This document shows positions 17,737 to 27,196 of a stretch of DNA of 54,456 nucleotides, one piece after another. Positions within the stretch are counted from its first letter, which is position 1; every line of letters begins with the position of its first letter. The translations under genes and the position numbers were made by a program. The notes beneath the pieces were generated by a model. The model searched no databases and was not told where the DNA came from. It worked only from the letters and a program-made list of their open reading frames with translations. The DNA lies in the NCBI RefSeq assembly GCF_900116405.1, contig NZ_FPAQ01000027.1, forward strand, positions 1-54,456, given 5' to 3'. Source of the DNA: Halomonas saccharevitans (GTDB lineage Bacteria; Pseudomonadota; Gammaproteobacteria; Pseudomonadales; Halomonadaceae).

Positions 17737-19656
17737 CTACTCCAGATAGGTGTAGCCCTCGAGCCCATCCGAGAGGTCGTCAAGGAAGGCCTGCTGCTGG
17801 GCCTGGTCGAGCCCGCTGCGGGAGAGCTGCTCGGCGAGGTGCTCGCGCAGGGTCGAGACGTCGAAGTTGACGTAGCCCAGCACGTCGGCCACCTGGTCGC
17901 CCTGCTGGACCTGGCTGATCGACCAGTCGCCGTCGGCGGTCAGGGCAGCGTCCGCGGAGTCGGTGTCGCCGAACAGGTTGTGCAGGTCGCCGAGGATCTC
18001 CTGGTAGGCGCCCACCAGGAAGAAGCCCAGCAGTTTCTCCTCGCCCTCACGCCACTCGGGCAGCGGCAGGGTGGTCTCGACGCCCTGGCCGTCGACGTAG
18101 CCGTCGATGCGGCCGTCGGAGTCGCAGGTGATGTCCTGGATCACGCCGCGCCGCTCGGGGCCGCGGTGCAGCCCCTCCAGCGGCAGCACCGGGAAGATCT
18201 GCTGGATGCCCCAGACGTCGGGCACCGACTGGAACAGCGAGAAGTTGACGAACAGCTTGTCGGCGAGCTTCTCGGCCAGCTCGTCGGTGATCTCGCGGTG
18301 GGCGCGGTTGCGGTTGTCGAGCAGGCCGCGCAGCCTCGCACAGGCGGCGAAGTAGACGCTCTCGCCCTCGGCGCGGGCGTCGATGTCGGTCATGCCGATC
18401 ACGAAGCGCTCATGAAGCTCGCCCATGGCATGCACCAGGTCGTGCCAGGCCTCGACGAGGCCGCGCGGCTCGGCGCGCTCGTGCAGCAGGTCGTGGACCC
18501 GCCACAGCTCGTCGACCTGGGGGTCGTCCTTGACCCGGCGCTCGGGGGAGAGGTGGCTGACCCGCTCCTCGCCGATCACGTTGGAGATCAGCACCGCGTG
18601 ATGGGCGGTGAGGGCGCGGCCAGACTCGCTGATGATGTGCGGCTGGGGCAGCTCCTGCTCCGCGCAGGCCTGGGCGAAGGCCGCCACCACGTTGCGGGCG
18701 TACTCGAGCATCGAGTAGTTGGCCGAGCAGAAGCTGCGCGAGCGGGTGCCCTCGTAATCGATCCCGAGGCCCCCGCCGACGTCCACGGTGTCCACCGGCG
18801 CGCCCAGCGCCACCAGGCTCTGGTAGAAGCGCGCGCACTCGCGCAGGCCGCGCTGGATGTCGCGGATGTTGGCGATCTGCGAGCCGAGGTGGAAGTGCAC
18901 CAGCTGCAGGCTCTCCAGGGCCTCGGCCTCGCGCAGCTGCTCTACCACGGAGAGTATCTGGCTGGCGGTGAGGCCGAATTTGGACTTCTCGCCGCCGGTA
19001 TTCTGCCAGCGGCCGCGGCCCACCGAGGAGAGCCGGGCGCGCAGGCCGATCCGCGGGGTGACGCCGAGGCGGCGCGCCTCCTCGAGGATCAGCGGCAGCT
19101 CCGAGAGTTTCTCCACCACTAGATAGACCCGGTGGCCTATCTTCTCGCCCATCAGCGCCAGGCGGATGTACTCGCGATCCTTGTAGCCGTTGCAGACGAT
19201 CAGCGAGGAGCCGTCGGCCGAGAGCGCGAGCACCGCCAGCAGCTCCGGCTTGCTGCCGGCCTCGAGGCCCACGCGGCCGCGGCCACGCTCATGGGTGCCG
19301 AGGATCGACTCGACCACCCGGCGCTGCTGGTTGACCTTGATCGGATAGACGGCGGTGTAGCCGCCCGAGAAGGCCTCCTCCCGCATGGCGGTGTCGAAGG
19401 CGGCGCACAGCTGCTCGACCCGGTCATGCAGGATGTCGGTGAAGCGCACCAGCACCGGCAGGCGCAGGCCGGCCTCGCGCAGCTTGTTGACCAGCGGCTG
19501 CAAGGGCAGGGCCGGACCGTCGTCGTCGCTGCCCAGCGGACGCACCAGGGCCTGGCCGCTGTCGTTGACGTCGAAGTAGCCGCTGCCCCACTGATCGATG
19601 TTCCAGGTGCGGCGCGCGCGCTGGGCGGGACCGGCCTTGCTCTTGGACTGACTCAT
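17737..19656 (-). CDS. speA: Biosynthetic arginine decarboxylase SpeA
   Basis: A 639-residue PLP enzyme of the alanine-racemase-like fold that converts arginine to agmatine, the first step of putrescine synthesis from arginine. The N-terminal WNIDQWGSGYFDVND, the PLP-lysine motif YPIKVNQQRRVVES near residue 104 and the barrel motif VDVGGGLGIDYEGTRS are all typical of SpeA. Length agrees with the enteric enzyme (about 630-660). The start codon overlaps the stop of thrB (ATGA), so expression is probably coupled to homoserine kinase. That pairing has no obvious metabolic reason. Confidence 0.96.
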   Translation of the reverse strand: MSQSKSKAGPAQRARRTWNIDQWGSGYFDVNDSGQALVRPLGSDDDGPALPLQPLVNKLREAGLRLPVLVRFTDILHDRVEQLCAAFDTAMREEAFSGGYTAVYPIKVNQQRRVVESILGTHERGRGRVGLEAGSKPELLAVLALSADGSSLIVCNGYKDREYIRLALMGEKIGHRVYLVVEKLSELPLILEEARRLGVTPRIGLRARLSSVGRGRWQNTGGEKSKFGLTASQILSVVEQLREAEALESLQLVHFHLGSQIANIRDIQRGLRECARFYQSLVALGAPVDTVDVGGGLGIDYEGTRSRSFCSANYSMLEYARNVVAAFAQACAEQELPQPHIISESGRALTAHHAVLISNVIGEERVSHLSPERRVKDDPQVDELWRVHDLLHERAEPRGLVEAWHDLVHAMGELHERFVIGMTDIDARAEGESVYFAACARLRGLLDNRNRAHREITDELAEKLADKLFVNFSLFQSVPDVWGIQQIFPVLPLEGLHRGPERRGVIQDITCDSDGRIDGYVDGQGVETTLPLPEWREGEEKLLGFFLVGAYQEILGDLHNLFGDTDSADAALTADGDWSISQVQQGDQVADVLGYVNFDVSTLREHLAEQLSRSGLDQAQQQAFLDDLSDGLEGYTYLE

Positions 19657-20612
19657 TCATCTCCCTCGGGTAGCGGCAGGGCGCCGTGCTCCAGGCGCGC
19701 CTTGAGCACGGTGCGAAACTGGTCGGGGTCGTGGGGCGTGAGATCGTGGGCCGGCGGATCGACGTAAACCACCAGCAGCCGGGACAGCCAGTAGCGCAGC
19801 GCGGTCAGGCGCAGCATCATCGGCCAGGCCTCGCGCTCGGCGGCGGTGAGCGGCCGGCGCGCCTGGTAGGCGCTAAGCAGGGCGTCGTGGCGCGCCTGGT
19901 CCAGGCGGCCGTCGGGCCCGGTGGCCCAGTCGTTGATGACGATGGCCAGGTCGAACAGCAGGTCGCCGGTGCAGCCGTTGTAGAAGTCGATCAGCCCGCC
20001 GAGGCGATCGCCGTCGAACAGGGTGTTGTCGCGGAACAGGTCACCGTGCAGCGCGCCCTGGGGCAGGTCCGGCGCGTCGCCGAAGAAGCCCTGGTAGGTC
20101 TCCACCTCGTCCTTCATCAGCGCCTGATCCTCAGGCGACAGATAGACCAGCACCTTGTGGTGCATGGGCAGCAGCCAGTGCAGGTCCCGCGGGTTGGGGC
20201 GATGGCCGGGGAAGTGCCGGGAGACCGCGTGCATGCGCCCCAGGGCGTCGCCCAGCTCGTGGCACTGGGCGAGGTTCGGCGCCTTGGGATGCTTGCCGGG
20301 CAGCCGGGGAAACAGCAGGGCCGGCTTGTCGGCCAGGGTGTGCAGGGCCACGCCGTTACGATCGTGGAGGGGGCCCGGGACCGGCAGGCGGTGCTCGTCC
20401 AGGTAGTCGAGCAGGTCGACGAAGAACGGCAGCTCCTCGTGCTCGCCCTGCTCGAACAGGGTCAGCACCAGCTCGCGTCGGTCGGTGGTGACAAAGAAGG
20501 TGCTGTTCTCGGTGCCGGCGGGCACGCCCTCGACGGAGACCAGCGAGCCGGCGTCGAAGCGGCTGAGGAACTCGGCGACCTGAGGGTCGGTAAGCGGTGT
20601 AAATACGGCCAT
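19653..20612 (-). CDS. thrB: Homoserine kinase ThrB (APH-like type)
   Basis: A 319-residue kinase of the aminoglycoside-phosphotransferase fold. The N-terminal MAVFTPLTDPQVAEFLSRFD, VPAGTENSTFFV near residue 30 and the catalytic loop ALHGDLFRDNTLFDG with LIDFYNGCTGDLLFDLA are the pattern of the pseudomonad-type homoserine kinase, which phosphorylates homoserine on the way to threonine. It is not the GHMP-type ThrB of E. coli. It lies between the DUF2782 gene and speA, and its stop overlaps the speA start. Confidence 0.92.
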   Translation of the reverse strand: MAVFTPLTDPQVAEFLSRFDAGSLVSVEGVPAGTENSTFFVTTDRRELVLTLFEQGEHEELPFFVDLLDYLDEHRLPVPGPLHDRNGVALHTLADKPALLFPRLPGKHPKAPNLAQCHELGDALGRMHAVSRHFPGHRPNPRDLHWLLPMHHKVLVYLSPEDQALMKDEVETYQGFFGDAPDLPQGALHGDLFRDNTLFDGDRLGGLIDFYNGCTGDLLFDLAIVINDWATGPDGRLDQARHDALLSAYQARRPLTAAEREAWPMMLRLTALRYWLSRLLVVYVDPPAHDLTPHDPDQFRTVLKARLEHGALPLPEGDE

Positions 20613-20734
20613 GTCTCTCTCGCCCGGGAAATGCCAAGCCGCCTATTGTAGCGACTTGGCCCTTCGATGCACGCGCCCCGGCCGCGGTGGTGGCACTTGC
20701 GAGGCCATGCTGGCGCGGCGAGGCGGCCGACGGA

Positions 20735-21046
20735 TCAGAAGGTCTTCAGCACCCACTGGGGCACGGCGATGCGATCCCCCTCGCGGCGCTCGAAGTCGCC
20801 GTCGCCGTCGTGGTCGACGAGATAGTAGGAGGGGCCGGCGAAGGGGCGGATCTCGATGGCGTAGAGCTCGCCGTTGACCCGGTACTCGCGGATGGTGCGA
20901 TCCTCCTCCTCGCGGATGGTGATGTCCGGCTCGAGGTCGCCGGACGACTGGGCCAGCGCGCCGGCGCTGGCGGAGAGGGCCAGGGCGATGACCAGGGCCA
21001 AGGCTAGCCCCAGGGCGGGCGCGTCGCTGCGCAGGATCTTCTTCAT
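20735..21046 (-). CDS. DUF2782 family secreted protein
   Basis: A 103-residue protein with an N-terminal signal peptide (hydrophobic residues about 10-30, cleavage near AGALA-QSS). The short mature domain reads IREEEDRTIREYRVNGEL followed by IRPFAGPSYYLVDHDGDG, which is the DUF2782 pattern. It is predicted periplasmic and its function is not known. The position upstream of thrB and divergent from polA is, from memory, conserved in related gammaproteobacteria. Confidence 0.85.
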   Translation of the reverse strand: MKKILRSDAPALGLALALVIALALSASAGALAQSSGDLEPDITIREEEDRTIREYRVNGELYAIEIRPFAGPSYYLVDHDGDGDFERREGDRIAVPQWVLKTF

Positions 21047-21111
21047 GATGGCCTCCAGTGCCGCAGGGACGGGGCAGCATGCGTGACGAATCCTCCGCGG
21101 CCGCCCCGGTG

Positions 21112-21138
21112 ATAACTTAAGTGATCATAACTTCAGTG
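21112..21138. repeat. 12-bp direct repeat upstream of polA
   Basis: ATAACTTAAGTG (21112-21123) and ATAACTTCAGTG (21127-21138) differ at one base and are 15 bp apart start to start. They lie in an AT-rich patch between the divergent DUF2782 and polA genes. They could be a pair of operator half-sites or a promoter element; nothing more can be read. Confidence 0.45.
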
Positions 21139-21245
21139 TAAGACCTCGTCGCCGCCCGGCCTACCATCCGCGGCAAAACGCGGCGGCAATGCGTATCATG
21201 GACGACCAGCAACTCACCACGCCACGCCTCAATGGATGCCGATAC

Positions 21246-24017
21246 ATGGCCGACACGCCCATCGTTCTCGTCGACGGTTCTTCCTATCTCTACCGCGCCT
21301 TCCACGCCCTGCCGCCGCTGACCACCTCCGAGGGACAGCCCACCGGGGCGATCAAGGGGGTGCTCAACATGCTCAAGCGGCTGATCAAGGACTATCCCGA
21401 CAGCCCCATGGCGGTGGTCTTCGACGCCCCCGGCAAGACCTTCCGCGACGAGCTGTTCGAGGAGTACAAGGCCCATCGCCCGCCGATGCCCGATGACCTG
21501 CGCTCCCAGGTGCAGCCGCTGCACGACTGCGTGCGTGCGCTCGGGCTGCCGCTGCTGTGCATCGAGGGCGTGGAGGCCGACGACGTCATCGGCACCCTGG
21601 CTCGCCGGGCCACCGAGGCCGGCCGCGATGCGGTTATCTCCACCGGCGACAAGGACATGGCCCAGCTGGTCAATGCCCATATCACGCTGGTCAACACCAT
21701 GAAGGACGAGACCCTGGACGTCGAAGGCGTGAAGGAGAAGTTCGGCCTGCCCCCGGAGCTGATCATCGACTTCCTGGCGCTGATGGGCGACAAGGTCGAC
21801 AACATCCCCGGCGTGCCGGGCGTGGGCGAGAAGACCGCGCTGGGCCTGTTGCAGGGCATGCAGGGCGGGCTCGAGACCCTCTACGCCGACCCCGAGAAGA
21901 TCAAGACGCTGGGCTTTCGCGGCGCCAAGACGCTGCCCAAGAAGCTCGAGGCGCATCGCGACCAGGCCTTCCTCTCCTACCAGCTGGCGACCATCAAGAC
22001 CGACTGCGAGCTGCCGGTGGGCCTCGACGACCTGGACATCGCCCATCCCGACCGCGAGGCGCTGGTCGAGCTCTATCGCCGCCTGGAGTTCCAGGCCTGG
22101 CTCTCGGAGCTTCTGGAGGGCAGGCACGAGGGCGTCGACGATGTCGCCGGCGGCACGCCGGCGCCGGCCGAGGCCGACGGGAGTGGCAGTGCGGCGAGCG
22201 ACAGCGCCCAGCGCGAGGATCACGTCATCCTCGAGCAGGCCGAGCTGGACGCCTGGCTCGAGCGCCTCGCGGCCAGCGATGCCTTCTGCTTCGACTTGGA
22301 GACCACCAGCCTGAATTACATGGAGGCCCAGGTGGTCGGCGTGGGGCTTGCGCTCGAACCGGGCGAGGCGGCTTACATCCCGCTCGCCCACGACTACCTC
22401 GATGCCCCGGCGCAGCTCGACCGCGACGCCGTGCTCGAGGCCCTGCGCCCGCTCTGGGAAGACGATCGGCGCACCAAGATCGGTCAGAACCTCAAGTACG
22501 ACATCTCGGTGCTGGCCAATGTCGGCATCACGGTGGCCGGGCCGCTGGAGGACACCATGCTGGCCTCCTACGTGCTCGACTCCACCGCCACCCGCCACGA
22601 CATGGACTCGCTGGCGTTGAAGTACCTGGGCGAGAAGACGGTCTCCTTCGAGGAGATCGCCGGCAAGGGCGCCAAGCAGCTCACCTTCAACCAGATCGCC
22701 CTGGAGCAGGCCGCACCCTACGCCTGCGAGGACGTCGACATCACCCTGCGCCTGCACCGGCTGCTGCGGCCGCGCCTCGAGGCCGAGGGGCGCCTGGCCG
22801 AGGTCCTCGATACCCTCGAGCTGCCGCTGGTACCGGTGCTCTCGCGCATGGAGCGCACCGGGGTGGCGCTCGACCCCGAGCGGCTGCACGCCCAGAGCCA
22901 GGAGCTCGAGACCCGCATCCGCGAGCTGGAGAGCCGCGCCCATGAGCTCGCCGGTCGCGAGTTCAACCTCGGCTCGCCCAAGCAGCTCGGTCAGATCCTC
23001 TTCGAGGAGCAGAAGATCCCGGTGATCAAGAAGACGCCCAAGGGGGCGCCCTCGACCGCCGAGGCGGTGCTCGAGGAGCTGGCGCTGGATTACCCGCTGC
23101 CCAAGGTGATCATCGAGCATCGCGGGCTCGCCAAGCTGAAGTCCACCTACACCGACAAGCTGCCGCGGCTGGTCAACAAGGCCACCGGGCGCCTGCACAC
23201 CAGCTATCACCAGGCGGTCACGGCCACCGGGCGGCTCTCCTCCAGTGATCCCAACCTGCAGAACATCCCCATCCGCACCGAGGAGGGGCGGCGCATCCGC
23301 CAGGCCTTCGTGGCCCGCCCCGGCTATCGCATCGTCGCCGCCGACTACTCCCAGATCGAGCTGCGCATCATGGCGCACCTCTCGGGCGACAAGGGGCTGC
23401 TCGAGGCCTTCGCCGAGGGTCGCGACATTCACGCCGCCACCGCCGCCGAGGTGTTCGGCGTGGCGCTCGACAAGGTCACCGGCGATCAGCGCCGCAGCGC
23501 CAAGGCGATCAACTTCGGGCTGATCTACGGCATGAGCGCCTGGGGGCTCGGCCGCCAGCTCAACATCGAGCAGAGCCAGGCCAAGACCTACATCGATCGC
23601 TACTTCGACCGCTATCCCGGCGTGGCCCGCTACATGGAGCGCATCCGCGCCCAGGCCGCCGAGGACGGCTTCGTCGAGACGGTGTTCGGCCGGCGCCTCT
23701 ACCTGCCGGAGATCCACTCCCAGAACCGTGCGCGCCGCCAGGGCGCCGAGCGCACTGCCATCAACGCGCCCATGCAGGGCACCGCGGCGGACATCATCAA
23801 GCGCGCCATGATCGACGTGGACGCCTGGCTCGCCGACGAGGCCTTCGATGCGGTGATGGTGATACAGGTCCACGACGAGCTGGTCTTCGAGGTGGCCGAG
23901 GCGCAGGTCGACGCCTTCATTGCCGAGGTGAAGGCGCGCATGCAGGGCGCCGCCGAGCTCGACGTGGCGTTGACCGTCGAGGCCGAGAGCGGCATCAACT
24001 GGGACGAGGCGCACTGA
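21246..24017 (+). CDS. polA: DNA polymerase I PolA
   Basis: A 923-residue enzyme with all three domains. The 5'-3' exonuclease covers residues 1 to about 300 ([19 protein letters not shown] at the start, [11 protein letters not shown]). The proofreading domain is about 325-515, with intact acidic residues in [10 protein letters not shown] and [10 protein letters not shown]. The polymerase domain runs from about 520, with [12 protein letters not shown] (motif A), [16 protein letters not shown] (motif B) and [12 protein letters not shown] (motif C). I set the start at MADTPIVL (21246), as in homologues; an upstream in-frame ATG at 21189 would add 19 residues without family support. Confidence 0.97.
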   Translation: MADTPIVLVDGSSYLYRAFHALPPLTTSEGQPTGAIKGVLNMLKRLIKDYPDSPMAVVFDAPGKTFRDELFEEYKAHRPPMPDDLRSQVQPLHDCVRALGLPLLCIEGVEADDVIGTLARRATEAGRDAVISTGDKDMAQLVNAHITLVNTMKDETLDVEGVKEKFGLPPELIIDFLALMGDKVDNIPGVPGVGEKTALGLLQGMQGGLETLYADPEKIKTLGFRGAKTLPKKLEAHRDQAFLSYQLATIKTDCELPVGLDDLDIAHPDREALVELYRRLEFQAWLSELLEGRHEGVDDVAGGTPAPAEADGSGSAASDSAQREDHVILEQAELDAWLERLAASDAFCFDLETTSLNYMEAQVVGVGLALEPGEAAYIPLAHDYLDAPAQLDRDAVLEALRPLWEDDRRTKIGQNLKYDISVLANVGITVAGPLEDTMLASYVLDSTATRHDMDSLALKYLGEKTVSFEEIAGKGAKQLTFNQIALEQAAPYACEDVDITLRLHRLLRPRLEAEGRLAEVLDTLELPLVPVLSRMERTGVALDPERLHAQSQELETRIRELESRAHELAGREFNLGSPKQLGQILFEEQKIPVIKKTPKGAPSTAEAVLEELALDYPLPKVIIEHRGLAKLKSTYTDKLPRLVNKATGRLHTSYHQAVTATGRLSSSDPNLQNIPIRTEEGRRIRQAFVARPGYRIVAADYSQIELRIMAHLSGDKGLLEAFAEGRDIHAATAAEVFGVALDKVTGDQRRSAKAINFGLIYGMSAWGLGRQLNIEQSQAKTYIDRYFDRYPGVARYMERIRAQAAEDGFVETVFGRRLYLPEIHSQNRARRQGAERTAINAPMQGTAADIIKRAMIDVDAWLADEAFDAVMVIQVHDELVFEVAEAQVDAFIAEVKARMQGAAELDVALTVEAESGINWDEAH

Positions 24018-24138
24018 GCTTGGGCTCACAACAACGCGCTATGCTGCGCCGATCAGCGGCGGTGAGATGGCGCGGCCATGGAGTGCTATGGTGCTCTTAT
24101 CCGGGTCGGCACGGCCCGAGTCCATCAAGGAGACGAGG

Positions 24139-24648
24139 ATGCGAAGGACGATGAGGACATGGCTGGCGGGCGCGGGGGTGATCCTGCTCTCGGGGTGCGC
24201 GAGCCAGGCGACGCCGCCAGTGGCCGAGCTGTTCGACTGCCAGGCCCTGAACCGGGCGGTGGCGAGCGCCGAAACCGGCTTCGCCGATATCAAGGGTCGC
24301 CTGGAGACTACCCGCCTGACGCGCACCTGGCAGACCGATACCCAGGCCTTTCACGACGCCTGCGTGATCACCTCGGCTCGCCGGCCCGATCACTACCTGT
24401 GCTTCGGCCCCCTGGCGAGCGACGATCCACGTAGCGCCCTGCTCAAGGGCGGCGAGGCGGTCGCCCAGTGCCTCGGCGAGGGCTGGCAGTCGCGGCGCAC
24501 CTCGGCCGATCGCATCGCGTTCACCCGCGAGGGTCAGGCCCCGGTGGTGACCCTGGAGACCTTCCTCAACGACCGCGGTCGGCGCATGGGCACACTGGGC
24601 GTCTATCAAAACGCCCGTGACGCCGAGCCGCGTCCCGGCGGTAGCTGA
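24139..24648 (+). CDS. Hypothetical lipoprotein
   Basis: A 169-residue protein with signal peptide and lipobox LLSGC (Cys around residue 19). The mature part has several cysteines (FDCQALNRAV, FHDACVITS, YLCFGPL, AQCLGEGW) that could form disulfides in the periplasm. I do not recognise a domain. The start at 24139 is supported by CAAGGAGACGAGG directly upstream. It is 121 bp downstream of polA in the same direction and ends at a strong terminator. Confidence 0.8.
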   Translation: MRRTMRTWLAGAGVILLSGCASQATPPVAELFDCQALNRAVASAETGFADIKGRLETTRLTRTWQTDTQAFHDACVITSARRPDHYLCFGPLASDDPRSALLKGGEAVAQCLGEGWQSRRTSADRIAFTREGQAPVVTLETFLNDRGRRMGTLGVYQNARDAEPRPGGS

Positions 24649-24669
24649 GTGCGGCTTTTCCCCGACATA

Positions 24670-24704
24670 ACAAAAGGCCCGCGGCAGCGCCGCGGGCCTT
24701 TTGT
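24670..24704. terminator. Strong bidirectional terminator
   Basis: A 16-bp perfect stem ACAAAAGGCCCGCGGC / GCCGCGGGCCTTTTGT closes a 3-base loop, with U-rich ends in both directions. It separates the lipoprotein gene from the convergent iron-binding protein gene. Confidence 0.92.
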
Positions 24705-24751
24705 CTTTCCGTGCTCGTCATGCCGCTTTCATCGCGGCGTGACGGAGAGGC

Positions 24752-25783
24752 TTAGCGCCAGCCGGCCCGGTCGAAGATGCGCACCGCTTCCGGGTTGTTC
24801 TCGCCCAGCACGCTGACGTTCAGGTCGTCCTTCTTGAAGTCGCCCCAGGAGTCGATGACGCCGTCGATCTCCACGCTCTCGACGGCCGGGAACTCGTAGT
24901 TGCCGGAGGCGAACAGCGCCTGAGCCTCGTCGGAGGCGAGGAACTCGAGGAAGCGCACGGCGTTCTCCTCGTTGGGCGCGCCCTTCACCATGCCGGCGCC
25001 GCCCACGTTGATGTGCGCGCCGCGATCGTCCTGGTTGGGGAAGACGATCTGGACCTTCTCGGCGACCTCGCGATCGGCCTCGTTGTCGGAGTTGGCTAGG
25101 CGCACGTAGTAGTAGTGGTTGGCCACGGCGATGTTGCACTCGCCGCTGGCGACGCCGCGGATCTGGTCGGTGTCGCCGCCCTCGGGATCACGCGCGAAGT
25201 TCTCGACCACGCCCTCGGCCCACGCCTCGGCGTCTTCCTCGCCGTGATGGGCGATCATCGAGGCCAGCAGCGACTGGTTGTAGATGTTGTTCGAGGAGCG
25301 GATGCAGACCTCGCCCTTGAGCGCCGGATCGGCCAGGTCCTCGTAGCGGCTGATGTCCTCGGCATTCACCTCGGTGGGGTCGATGAAGATCGCTCGCACG
25401 CGCTGGCTGAAGCCGAACCACTTGCCTTCGGGGTGACGCATGTGGGCCGGAAGGCGCTCGTTGAGCACATCAGAGTCGACGCTTGCGAAGACGTCCTCCT
25501 GCTCGCCGCGCCACAGGCGGCCGGCGTCCACGGTAATCAGCACGTCGGCGGGACCCGCTTCGCCTTCCAGCTTGAGGCGCTGGATCAGCTGGTCGGAGTC
25601 GCCTTCGAGGATGTTGACCTCGATGCCGGTCTCTTCGGTGAAGGCGGCGTAGAGCGCCGCGTCGGAGTCGTAGTGACGGGCCGAGTAGACGTTGAGCTCC
25701 TCGGCGGCGGAGGCCTGGGAAGCCATGGCGGAGCCGGCCACCAGGGCGGCGAGGGGCAGGGCGAAGCGACGATGCTGCAGCAT
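24752..25783 (-). CDS. Iron(III) ABC transporter substrate-binding protein (FbpA type)
   Basis: A 343-residue periplasmic binding protein with a Sec signal peptide (MLQHRRFALPLAALVAGSA, cleavage near ASA-AEE). LNVYSARHYDSDAALYAAF near the mature N terminus and the paired tyrosines in IAVANHYYYVRL, near residue 220, are marks of the FbpA/FutA ferric-binding proteins, in which those tyrosines ligate Fe(III). The ATG at 25783, with GAGGTACCTCC upstream, is preferred over an in-frame start at 25828 that would precede the signal peptide. A Fur-box-like site lies upstream. The ATPase gene diverges from it and the permease lies beyond that gene. Confidence 0.93.
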   Translation of the reverse strand: MLQHRRFALPLAALVAGSAMASQASAAEELNVYSARHYDSDAALYAAFTEETGIEVNILEGDSDQLIQRLKLEGEAGPADVLITVDAGRLWRGEQEDVFASVDSDVLNERLPAHMRHPEGKWFGFSQRVRAIFIDPTEVNAEDISRYEDLADPALKGEVCIRSSNNIYNQSLLASMIAHHGEEDAEAWAEGVVENFARDPEGGDTDQIRGVASGECNIAVANHYYYVRLANSDNEADREVAEKVQIVFPNQDDRGAHINVGGAGMVKGAPNEENAVRFLEFLASDEAQALFASGNYEFPAVESVEIDGVIDSWGDFKKDDLNVSVLGENNPEAVRIFDRAGWR

Positions 25784-25808
25784 GGAGGTACCTCGTGGGT
25801 GCTGATAG

Positions 25809-25831
25809 GAAATGATAATGCTTAACATTAA
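25809..25831. promoter_or_regulatory. Fur-box-like operator
   Basis: GAAATGATAATGCTTAACATT and the following bases resemble the Fur consensus GATAATGATAATCATTATC, with a clean TGATAAT hexamer-type core. It lies 26-48 bp upstream of the iron-binding protein start, where a repressor would block transcription. Iron regulation of the adjacent transporter makes the assignment sensible. Confidence 0.65.
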
Positions 25832-26014
25832 TCTTTCGCTATTGAAGCCCCTCGCGGCATCGCCGTCAAGCCCGTTGCGCGACGGATCTGATCCAGATCA
25901 GCTGGCGGCGCGCCTCGAGGAGCACCGCTGAAATGCGAGCGATAGTACAACGCATTCGGGAGGCTTTCGCGTTACCATGTTGTTCAGACACTCTCAACCG
26001 GCAGTCGAGACCCC

Positions 26015-27196
26015 ATGACCAGCCAACCGACCCTGACGCCAGATGCACCGGCGACCTCCGCGCCGGTGCTCGCCATGCACCAGATCCGCCACGCCTACGA
26101 GCAGCACCCGGCCGTCGAGGACGTCTCTCTCGACGTCAAGCCCGGGGAGATCGTCTGCCTGCTGGGGCCCTCGGGCTGTGGCAAGTCCACCCTGCTGCGG
26201 ATCGCCGCGGGGCTCGAGCGGGTGCAGCAGGGGCGCGTGGCGCTGGGCGGCGAGCCGATGGGTGAGGGGCGCAGCCACGTGCCGCCGGAGAAGCGCAACG
26301 TCGGCCTGGCCTTCCAGGACTCGGCGCTGTTCCCGCACCTCTCGGTGCTCGACAACGTGGCCTTCGGCCTCGAGGCGTTGCCCGCCCAGCAGCGCCGGCG
26401 GCGGGCCTACGAGCTGCTCGAGCTGCTGGGCATGGAGCGCTATGCGCGAGTCTTCCCGCACATGCTGTCGGGGGGGCAGCAGCAGCGCATCGCCCTGGCG
26501 CGTGCCCTGGCGCCCGCGCCGCAGCTGATGCTGCTCGACGAGCCGTTCTCGAGCCTCGATGCCCGCCTGCGCGACCGCATCCGCGACGATACCCTGCACG
26601 TGCTCAAGAAGGTGGGCACCGGCGTGCTGCTGGTCACCCACGACCCCGAGGAGGCCATGTTCATGGCCGATCGCATCGTGCTGATGCGCGAGGGGCGGGT
26701 GGTGCAGGCCGGCACCCCGTTGGAGCTCTACTGCACTCCGGCCGATCCCTTCGTGGTCACCTTCTTCGGCGAGGTCAACGAGCTCGAGGGGCGGGTGCAG
26801 GATGGCCAGGTGGCGACCCCGGTGGGCGAGGTCTCCGCGGGCGGGCTGCCCGAGGGCAGCCTGGTGCGGGTGATGATTCGCCCCGAGGCGCTCAGGGTCG
26901 TGCCGCTCAACGAGCCGCCCGAGTATCACCACAGCCACATCATCATGGCCAAGCTGCTGGGTCGTACCAGCCTGCTGCACATCTGCGCCCATACCCCCGA
27001 CGGGGAAGAGGCCCACCTGCACGCCCGGGCCCCGGGGGTCTTCCTGCCCCGCGAGGGCCAGCCGATCATGATCGGCCTGGACGACTCCCAGGTGTTCGTC
27101 TTCCCCCTCGAGGCCTCAGCTGCCGGGGCGGGAACGGCGCATGGCGACGCTGAGCAGGATCACCGGGATGATGCCTACTGCCACGATGGCCAGTGA
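26015..27196 (+). CDS. Iron(III) ABC transporter ATP-binding protein (FbpC type)
   Basis: A 393-residue ABC ATPase. Walker A is GPSGCGKST near residue 54, the Q-loop is in NVGLAFQDSALFPHLSVLDN, the signature is MLSGGQQQRIALARAL near 150, Walker B is LMLLDEPFSSLD, and the switch histidine is in LLVTHDPEEAM. A C-terminal TOBE-like regulatory region follows, as in FbpC. The last 27 codons overlap the 3' end of the convergent permease gene by 81 bp, and the tail (rich in Gly, Ala, Asp and His) looks unlike a conserved domain end. A weak ribosome-binding site (GTCGAGACC) precedes the ATG; the next in-frame ATG would remove 20 residues before the ABC core. Confidence 0.9.
   Translation: MTSQPTLTPDAPATSAPVLAMHQIRHAYEQHPAVEDVSLDVKPGEIVCLLGPSGCGKSTLLRIAAGLERVQQGRVALGGEPMGEGRSHVPPEKRNVGLAFQDSALFPHLSVLDNVAFGLEALPAQQRRRRAYELLELLGMERYARVFPHMLSGGQQQRIALARALAPAPQLMLLDEPFSSLDARLRDRIRDDTLHVLKKVGTGVLLVTHDPEEAMFMADRIVLMREGRVVQAGTPLELYCTPADPFVVTFFGEVNELEGRVQDGQVATPVGEVSAGGLPEGSLVRVMIRPEALRVVPLNEPPEYHHSHIIMAKLLGRTSLLHICAHTPDGEEAHLHARAPGVFLPREGQPIMIGLDDSQVFVFPLEASAAGAGTAHGDAEQDHRDDAYCHDGQ

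Noticed and set aside
19653..20612. Stress-response kinase SrkA (YihE) as the identity of the thrB product
   Set aside because: The fold is shared, but the N-terminal pattern and length fit the APH-like homoserine kinase better.
21117..24029. A 970-codon open frame antisense to polA
   Set aside because: polA is complete with all motifs on the plus strand; the antisense frame is compositional.
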